DNA of 64,000 nucleotides from Spirochaeta thermophila DSM 6192 (lineage in GTDB: Bacteria; Spirochaetota; Spirochaetia; Winmispirales; Winmispiraceae): contig NC_014484.1 in the NCBI RefSeq assembly GCF_000147075.1, positions 248,001-312,000 of the forward strand, in the 5' to 3' direction. This document shows, piece after piece, positions 58,399-64,000 of the stretch. The notes under the pieces are model-generated. The model worked only from the letters and a program-made list of their open reading frames with translations, ran no database searches and was not told the DNA's origin. How positions within the stretch are numbered: the stretch's first letter is position 1; the number at the start of each line of letters is the position of its first letter. The position numbers and the translations under genes were made by a program.

Positions 58399-59294
58399 CG
58401 TTTCCTCCTTATGTATGAGATGAGCCTGTCGGGGAGGTGTATGAGACGGGAGAGCCCCGGTCTCACGAGGGCCTTTATCCTGTCCCTGTGGGCGAGGGTG
58501 AGGTCCTTTCCCAGGCGGATGAGGACGTCCTTCCGTGAGAAGTCGAAGGGGGAAGTCCCATCGCTCGCCACGATCTCAAGGTCGGGTACGTTCTGGTAGT
58601 GGCGCGGTATCCGGGACGCGACGAGGGAGAAGGAGCGCATGATCACGTCGATCCCGTTCTGGATGTGCACCTCCTTCACCGGGGTCTTCGGCGCCACGTT
58701 CACGGCGATGACCGGAGAGTAACCCATCATCCTCGCGATCCACACGGGCATGTTGTCCACGATCCCGCCGTCCACGTAGAGGCCCTCGCCTATCTTCCAG
58801 GGCTTGAAGACACCGGGGAAGGACATGGAGGCCCTGATCGCATCGGCAAGCCTTCCCTCGGAGAAGACCTGCTGGATGCCGGAGATGAGGTCCACGGCAT
58901 TGCACCTGAAGGGAAGGGCGAGCTCCTCGAACGAGAGATCCTGGGTGAGGTCCCTGATCAGTTCGTAGATCTTGGTGCCGGGTTCCATCCCGGTGTCCTT
59001 GAGGAGATTGCCGAGTGCCTCGCCTGCCTGGAGGATGCGGATGAAGGGGAGATTCTCGGGGAGCTGGAATGAGAAGCCTGTGAGGTAGTCCCTGATGTCG
59101 AAGTCCTCGAGGAAGTCCCTCATGCGGGCAGGACCTATGCCCGTGGCGTAGAGACCGCCCACGATGGCGCCCATGGAGGTGCCCACCACGAGCGAGGGTC
59201 TGTACCCCAGCTCCTCGAGGGCCTCGAGGACGCCCACGTGAGCGAGGCCCTTGGCTCCACCGCCTGAGAGTACCAGTGCCCATCGTTTCGCCAT
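58374..59294 (-). CDS. patatin-like phospholipase (RssA/YchK-like)
   Basis: A 306-residue cytoplasmic serine hydrolase. Oxyanion loop [22 protein letters not shown], nucleophile GTSMG, and the catalytic Asp in [13 protein letters not shown] form the Ser-Asp dyad of bacterial patatins. No signal peptide. The start at 59294 is supported by GGGGGTGA; the upstream extension to 59327 is not. Preceded by a consensus promoter. Substrate unknown (phospholipids in the family). Confidence 0.92.
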   Translation of the reverse strand: MAKRWALVLSGGGAKGLAHVGVLEALEELGYRPSLVVGTSMGAIVGGLYATGIGPARMRDFLEDFDIRDYLTGFSFQLPENLPFIRILQAGEALGNLLKDTGMEPGTKIYELIRDLTQDLSFEELALPFRCNAVDLISGIQQVFSEGRLADAIRASMSFPGVFKPWKIGEGLYVDGGIVDNMPVWIARMMGYSPVIAVNVAPKTPVKEVHIQNGIDVIMRSFSLVASRIPRHYQNVPDLEIVASDGTSPFDFSRKDVLIRLGKDLTLAHRDRIKALVRPGLSRLIHLPDRLISYIRRKRWVPDWRR

Positions 59295-59309
59295 GTCACC
59301 CCCGGGGTC

Positions 59310-59338
59310 ACAGTAGAATATGGACATGGCGCTGTCAA
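59310..59338 (-). promoter_or_regulatory. promoter of the patatin-cysE operon
   Basis: TTGACA (59333-59338), 17-base spacer, TACTGT (59310-59315) on the minus strand; leader about eight bases. Confidence 0.55.
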
Positions 59339-59373
59339 TAGAGAGCGGGAGTGAGGGATCGGTCGTAAACGAG

Positions 59374-59410
59374 TTGCACGCAGTATATGTACGGTTTTAT
59401 ACTATACTGC
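59374..59410 (+). promoter_or_regulatory. promoter and inverted repeat of the LacI-domain chemoreceptor gene
   Basis: TTGCAC (59374-59379), 18-base spacer, TATACT (59398-59403), overlapped by a second TATACT (59403-59408). GCAGTATA (59380-59387) and TATACTGC (59403-59410) are perfect inverted arms enclosing the spacer and -10, a possible operator. Confidence 0.5.
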
Positions 59411-59438
59411 AAGAGGACAATGCGCAGGAGGATGGGGT

Positions 59439-61739
59439 ATGCGGGTGGCATTCCTTATCAACAGGCTCATGAACGACTATCAGCTCGCACTCTGGGAGGG
59501 GGTGCAGGAGGAGGCCGAGAAGCTGGGTGTCCAGTGCATCGCGTTGCCCGGAGAACTCATCGACAGCCCCGATCCCGAAGACCGGGTGGTCAACACCCTC
59601 TACGACTTCTTGAGGAATCCCTCGTGGGATGGGTGCATCGTGGCGACGAGCACGTATGCGACACATGGGGACCCCGCCCGGATCCTTTCCTATGTGAGGG
59701 AGCGTACCTCGGTGCCGCTCGTCTCCATCGGGGTGGAGTACGAAGGCCTGCCCGTGGTCGGGGTGGACAACGAGGCCGGCATGCGTCTCCTCGTGGAACA
59801 TCTGGTTCGTCACCATGGGGTGCGGGAGCTCGCCTTCATCGGGGGGCCGCACCACAACCCGGAGGCTCGGACTCGGTGGAGGGTATTCGAGAGCGTCCTC
59901 GATGCGCATGGAATTCCCGTGAGAGAAGAGTGGGTAGGGAAAGGTAGCTTCGAGAAGGAGAGCGGCTCTGCGGCCATGGAGGCGATATGGGAGGCCTCCG
60001 ACAGGAAACCCCGGGCAGTAGTCGCTGCGAACGACCTCATGGCCCTGGGAGCCTATGAGTACCTCGTGAAGCGGGGTGTGGGAGTTCCTGATGATGTACT
60101 CCTCGCCGGATTCGACGATATCCCCGCCGCGAGGAGCAATGAGGTGCCGCTCTCCACGGTGTATCAGCCCGTCAAGGAGCAGGGGATGGAGGCGCTCCGG
60201 CTCCTCCACGAGTGGATCTCCTCCGGGGAGAGGCCCGGGTCGAAGGTCGCCGTCGCGCAGGCGCGGTTCCGGGATTCCTGTGGGTGTTTCTCGCGGAACG
60301 TGGAGATGGCGGGAGGAGAGATGGCCTTCACCTTCGAAAAGGGCGAGGAAGAGAGACCGGAGGAGGTCCTCATTCGTTTCTGCGAGGAGCGTCTCGACAT
60401 ATCCTTCACGCCTGTCGAGGAGTCCCTCCTGAGCACACTCGTGGGACATCTGGATGCCTACCTCGATCTGCCGGACAGGGACCACCTGGAGGCCTGTCTG
60501 AGGACCGCGTTCGCCGTATTCGTCCACGAGAGGAGGGAAAACCAGGACATGGAGCGGTGGCTCCGGATCTTGGGGGCGATCGCCTCCTCGTATCAGCATT
60601 ACAGGCCCGAGCGGTATTCCCAGTTCACGATATTCCTCCAGAAGGCCTACGTGCTCTTCATAGAGGCGGTCTCCCACGAGGCACAGAGTCATCTCATGAG
60701 CACCACGGAGAAGTTCCTTCGTTCGCAGGATCTCCTGCGGGCGATCCGCTCGTCCGAAGACATGGGAATGCTGAAGTCTTCGCTCCTGGAACTGAAGGAG
60801 AGGCTCGCGATCTCGGATCTCCATCTCGTCCTCTTCCCCTCCGAGAAGTGGGAATCCTGCTATACCGGGGCCGTCCTTCCGGAGACCTCCTCGCTCCTCG
60901 TTTCAGGAAAAACCGGAGGGGAAGGCGATGTCGGTTTCAACACACTCGAGTTGCTTCCTCCCCGCATCCTTCCCCCGGAGCGCCCCGGCGCCTTCTCCAT
61001 CTTCCCTCTGCTCATCGGGCAGCGTTATCTGGGCTACATGATGGTGTCAGCCGGTGAGATCTTCACCGGGTTCTACCATTCGCTCGCCTCCCAGGTGGCG
61101 AGCACGGTGCTTTCCATTCGTACTCTCGTGATGATGCGAAAGACCGCGGACCAGCTCCAGGTGTGGGCCGATGAGATCCGGACCACGGTCTCCTCGCTCT
61201 TCGATGCACTCGAGTCGGTGGGGGCCATATCGGGGGAACAGGTTCAGGAGATGACGAGGATCACCGAGGAGATCTCGCGGAAGAGTGGGATGTTCGAACA
61301 GAATCTCCAGCTCACCACTTCCATCGCAGAGCACACCCGGTTCATGCAGGACCTGCTCTCGCTGATCGACGATGTGACTCAGCGGATCAATCTCCTGGCC
61401 ATCAATGCCTCGATAGAGGCCGCCCGGGCCGGAGAGCACGGCAGGGGGTTCAAGGTGATCGCGGAGGAGGTGAGAAAACTCGCGGATACCACCGCCCGGC
61501 GGGCGAAGGAGACGACTGAGGTGCTCAAGCAGGTGGTTGCCAACATAGAAACTTCTCGGACGCTTGGAGAGAACCTCTACAATACGTATGCAGGTTTGAA
61601 GGAGGAGATGGACAAGTTCAAGACCGCGCTCACTACTATTGAAGCGCACCTTTCTCGGTTCTCTGATCAGGGGAGGAGACTTGCCTCCCTGGTGGAGCAA
61701 CCGGAGGGGGCCCCTAATCCCCTTCCTCATGGATCTTGA
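59439..61739 (+). CDS. soluble chemoreceptor with LacI-type periplasmic-binding-fold sensor
   Basis: A 766-residue protein with no signal peptide or membrane helix. Residues 1-285 are a LacI/PBP1-type sugar-binding fold lacking the DNA-binding helix-turn-helix: [80 protein letters not shown], ending in the DSCGCF motif often found where this fold joins signalling domains. Residues about 300-580 are helical with a GAF-like part. The C-terminus is a short chemoreceptor signalling hairpin ([20 protein letters not shown], then [20 protein letters not shown]). AGGAGG eight bases before the ATG. Overlaps the next receptor gene tail-to-tail by 26 bases. Confidence 0.85.
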   Translation: MRVAFLINRLMNDYQLALWEGVQEEAEKLGVQCIALPGELIDSPDPEDRVVNTLYDFLRNPSWDGCIVATSTYATHGDPARILSYVRERTSVPLVSIGVEYEGLPVVGVDNEAGMRLLVEHLVRHHGVRELAFIGGPHHNPEARTRWRVFESVLDAHGIPVREEWVGKGSFEKESGSAAMEAIWEASDRKPRAVVAANDLMALGAYEYLVKRGVGVPDDVLLAGFDDIPAARSNEVPLSTVYQPVKEQGMEALRLLHEWISSGERPGSKVAVAQARFRDSCGCFSRNVEMAGGEMAFTFEKGEEERPEEVLIRFCEERLDISFTPVEESLLSTLVGHLDAYLDLPDRDHLEACLRTAFAVFVHERRENQDMERWLRILGAIASSYQHYRPERYSQFTIFLQKAYVLFIEAVSHEAQSHLMSTTEKFLRSQDLLRAIRSSEDMGMLKSSLLELKERLAISDLHLVLFPSEKWESCYTGAVLPETSSLLVSGKTGGEGDVGFNTLELLPPRILPPERPGAFSIFPLLIGQRYLGYMMVSAGEIFTGFYHSLASQVASTVLSIRTLVMMRKTADQLQVWADEIRTTVSSLFDALESVGAISGEQVQEMTRITEEISRKSGMFEQNLQLTTSIAEHTRFMQDLLSLIDDVTQRINLLAINASIEAARAGEHGRGFKVIAEEVRKLADTTARRAKETTEVLKQVVANIETSRTLGENLYNTYAGLKEEMDKFKTALTTIEAHLSRFSDQGRRLASLVEQPEGAPNPLPHGS

Positions 61740-63837
61740 ATTGTGAGAGGGCCTGCGAGAGGGCCTGTATGTGGGTACGGTTCTCCTCGCTCTGGGCGCG
61801 GACCTTGAGGATGGAGTCCACGATGCGGGACGTGCCCTCTTCCACCTCACGTATGGCCTGCTTCACCTCTTCAGTGATCTCCTTGAGGTTGGTGGTGGCT
61901 TCCAGTATCTGCCTGTTGCCCTGTTCCATCTCCCGTGCGCCGCTCCTCACCTGGTGGGTGAGGTCCTTCATCTCCACGAGGGAGGAGACGATCTCCTGAC
62001 TCCCCGTGCGTTGCTGGGTGAGGGCCGCCTGAATCTCCTGGATGAGGCCGGTCAGCTCGTTGATCCTCCCCAGGATGGTGCCGAAGGCGGTATCCGCCTC
62101 CCCAGAGGCTGCGGCCATCTGTTCGATGGCGCCGGTGATGTCCTTGATCTGGAGCCGGATCCGTTTGGAGTGGGAGCCCGCCTCCTCTGCCAGCTTTCGG
62201 ATCTCATCGGCCACCACGGCGAAGCCCTTGCCCCTCTCTCCCGCATGGGCGGCCTCTATGGCGGCGTTCATCGCGAGGAGGTTGGTCTGTGAAGCGATGG
62301 TCGCGATGACGGTGTTGGCGTCCTGGAGCTTCGCAGAGGCCTCCTGAACCAGACCGGTGAGATCGATGAGCGAAGAGAGCTTTTCCTTGCCGGTGTCGGA
62401 GGCCTGATGGAGGTCCTCGACCCCCTTCATGAGGCGGTTCGCGACCTCCGCGAGGGAGTCTATGTTGGCCACGAGCTCTTCGATGGAAGCCGAGGAGACC
62501 TCGATGGTGGAGGTGTGATGTTCGATGGCCCTCGTGAGGGTCTCTATGTTCTTCGCCATCTGCTCCATGGCTGCCGAGGTTTCCACCACGCTGGTGGTCT
62601 GGCTGTGGGCGTGCTGGGTGAGTTGTTCCATGGTCCGCTGTATTTGCTCGACCGCGGTGGATGTCTCCTCGGCGATCTCTTCCAGGGTGATGCCCGTATG
62701 CTCGAGCGCCCCCATCCTGCGCCGTACGTCGAGAAGCAGGTTCCGGAGGGTGGCGAGGAATTCCCTCAAGAGGTGGAAGATGTAGGCGATTTCGTCGTCG
62801 CCTCTCACCCGTGGCTGGACGGTGAGATCGCCCTGGGAGGCCCTGGTGAAGTAGGTCTGAAGGAGTTCTATCCTCCTTCCCACCAAGGCCCGGAGTATGA
62901 GGAGAATCAATACCACTGCCCCGGCCAGGCCGAGGAGGATGATGCCTGCCGAGTAGGTGAAACTCCGACGGAGGGTCGAGAGGAGGTCAGCCTCTTCAAT
63001 AGAGAACGCCACGGCCCAGGGCATATCCTCCTGGGGGATCCAGTAGTAGGCGACCACGATGTTGCCCCTTTCCCCTTTCAAGGAGAGGGAGCCGGCGGTG
63101 CTTCCCTTGTTCGTCCGTTCGGTCGAAAGGGCCTGGAAGAGTGGAGTATCCCGAAATGAGGTGAGGAGCTGTGTGGCATCTCTGTAGCCGAGGACCGTGC
63201 CCTCGTCGTCGATGAGAATGGTGCCTCCGGTCTTTCCCTGTGAGTGATAGAGGAAGCGTACGAACAGAAAATAGAGGTCCAGTCCCCAGGCCAAATAGCC
63301 TTCAAGTTCTTCGCTCCCCGGTCGGAACACGGGTGTCACCAGATAGGCGAGGACTCCTCCCTGAGTGGGGAGGTATGTGTCGAGGAGGACGGGTGACCGG
63401 GTGCGGCTGTAGTTCGATGCGATCGAAGATGGAGAGAGACCGAGCTGTGACACCGTGCTCCTGTCCCGTGCTGCGAGGGCTTCTCCCGAGGGGGAGAGGA
63501 ATATCACGTCCTTGCACACCCCTTCGGTCTGGAGTGAGATGGTGGTTTCCACCTCATCGAGGATCGAAGGGGTGGGGTTCCGGAACGCCGAGAGGACGTT
63601 GGGGTTCTGGGAGGAGAGTTGAAGGAGGAGCCTCATTTGAGAGATGTAGATCCTCAGGAGCGTCCCTCCCTCCTCCACGATCTCCGTGAGGTTCTCTTTC
63701 TGCACGGCGAGGACATAGTCCCTTACGTTCCCATAGGTGAGGACGAGCGTGACGGCGCCTGCGATCCCCATGACGAGAAGCATGGCGAGTGTGAGACGTA
63801 TGAAGAGTTTACCCGGTCCGAGTTTTCGTTTCGGCAT
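61714..63837 (-). CDS. methyl-accepting chemotaxis protein with dCache sensor
   Basis: A 707-residue receptor of standard plan: N-terminal membrane helix ([19 protein letters not shown]), periplasmic double Cache domain (about 45-310; [18 protein letters not shown] and [17 protein letters not shown]), second helix ([21 protein letters not shown]), HAMP (about 345-400) and signalling domain with tip [20 protein letters not shown] followed by [23 protein letters not shown] 63837 has GAGGAGG ahead. Ligand not predictable. Confidence 0.93.
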   Translation of the reverse strand: MPKRKLGPGKLFIRLTLAMLLVMGIAGAVTLVLTYGNVRDYVLAVQKENLTEIVEEGGTLLRIYISQMRLLLQLSSQNPNVLSAFRNPTPSILDEVETTISLQTEGVCKDVIFLSPSGEALAARDRSTVSQLGLSPSSIASNYSRTRSPVLLDTYLPTQGGVLAYLVTPVFRPGSEELEGYLAWGLDLYFLFVRFLYHSQGKTGGTILIDDEGTVLGYRDATQLLTSFRDTPLFQALSTERTNKGSTAGSLSLKGERGNIVVAYYWIPQEDMPWAVAFSIEEADLLSTLRRSFTYSAGIILLGLAGAVVLILLILRALVGRRIELLQTYFTRASQGDLTVQPRVRGDDEIAYIFHLLREFLATLRNLLLDVRRRMGALEHTGITLEEIAEETSTAVEQIQRTMEQLTQHAHSQTTSVVETSAAMEQMAKNIETLTRAIEHHTSTIEVSSASIEELVANIDSLAEVANRLMKGVEDLHQASDTGKEKLSSLIDLTGLVQEASAKLQDANTVIATIASQTNLLAMNAAIEAAHAGERGKGFAVVADEIRKLAEEAGSHSKRIRLQIKDITGAIEQMAAASGEADTAFGTILGRINELTGLIQEIQAALTQQRTGSQEIVSSLVEMKDLTHQVRSGAREMEQGNRQILEATTNLKEITEEVKQAIREVEEGTSRIVDSILKVRAQSEENRTHIQALSQALSQFKIHEEGD

Positions 63838-63861
63838 GGAATCCTCCTCGTTCTCTTGTTC

Positions 63862-63890
63862 ACTATAGGGCAAACGCGGGCGGTGTGCAA
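63862..63890 (-). promoter_or_regulatory. promoter of the dCache chemoreceptor gene
   Basis: TTGCAC (63885-63890), 17-base spacer, TATAGT (63862-63867) on the minus strand; start near 63855. Confidence 0.6.
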
Positions 63891-63941
63891 CATCGAGATT
63901 CGTACCTGTGTTCATGTCTGTGAGAGAAGGGAGATCAAGAA

Positions 63942-63965
63942 GGGCTGCTTCATACGAAGCAGCCC
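63942..63965. terminator. hairpin, probably terminator of a gene beyond the right edge
   Basis: Perfect 10-bp stem GGGCTGCTTC / GAAGCAGCCC with ATAC loop; on the minus strand it is followed by TTCTTGAT. A leftward gene ending just outside or at the window edge would use it. Confidence 0.5.
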
Positions 63966-64000
63966 AAATGGAAGGGGGTTATTATGGGGGAGGGATTCAT

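Overview
The window reads as chromosomal DNA from a free-living, motile, anaerobic spirochaete with high G+C content. The evidence is a set of spirochaete-type proteins of unknown function, four chemoreceptors, FliS with a FlgN-like partner, a superoxide reductase, B12-dependent enzymes (MetH and class II ribonucleotide reductase) and a trans-envelope Lol-like cassette. Spirochaeta (Winmispira) thermophila or a close relative is my best guess; that is inference from gene content. I see no insertion sequences, prophage, CRISPR array, rRNA or tRNA.

Layout. 1-3090: end of a vWA-type protein, a lipoprotein, a DUF554 membrane protein and homoserine dehydrogenase. 3186-6197: an operon of a ParB-like protein, a spore-photoproduct-lyase-like radical SAM enzyme and an exported FecR-domain protein. 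6264-15353: sugar-type ABC ATPase and solute-binding lipoprotein, a YhcC-type radical SAM enzyme, a chemoreceptor, an aminotransferase, a QueG-like enzyme and a large spirochaetal unknown. 15392-21224: TetR regulator, ABC ATPase, two FtsX-like permeases, LolA-like protein and outer-membrane protein, with a clear promoter and TetR operator. 21405-29216: a coenzyme A island made of bacterial panB-coaC-coaB-panD facing an archaeal-type pantoate kinase/phosphopantothenate synthetase pair that is followed by metH. 29387-35777: LDH2-type dehydrogenase, small membrane protein, a split chemoreceptor and a hybrid histidine kinase. 35731-39807: MFS transporter, unknown, 5-FTHF cyclo-ligase, RidA, LUD-domain protein, STAS protein. 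39903-44217: unknowns, an exported HExxH protein, an AEC permease, a Zn-ribbon protein overlapping an alkyltransferase. 44362-50204: nrdJ, rpmB, superoxide reductase, PIN-PhoH. 50252-63837: degenerate polysaccharide deacetylase, fliS, FlgN-like, polA, coaE, SPOR protein, cysE, patatin-like protein and two tail-to-tail chemoreceptors, one with a LacI-type sugar-binding sensor.

How the genes work together. Nearly all of CoA synthesis is present: ketopantoate (PanB), beta-alanine (PanD), phosphopantoate (PoK), phosphopantothenate (PPS), then CoaB, CoaC and, elsewhere in the window, CoaE. Ketopantoate reductase and CoaD are not recognised. The most unusual items are this archaeal/bacterial hybrid CoA route, a soluble LacI-domain chemoreceptor, a chemoreceptor split by a frameshift inside a proline-rich linker, and repeated cases where a good -35/-10 pair places the transcription start at or within a few bases of a start codon that lacks a Shine-Dalgarno sequence (apparent leaderless mRNAs).

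All names come from reading translated motifs by eye. No database search was possible, and promoter, operator and terminator calls are predictions from sequence.
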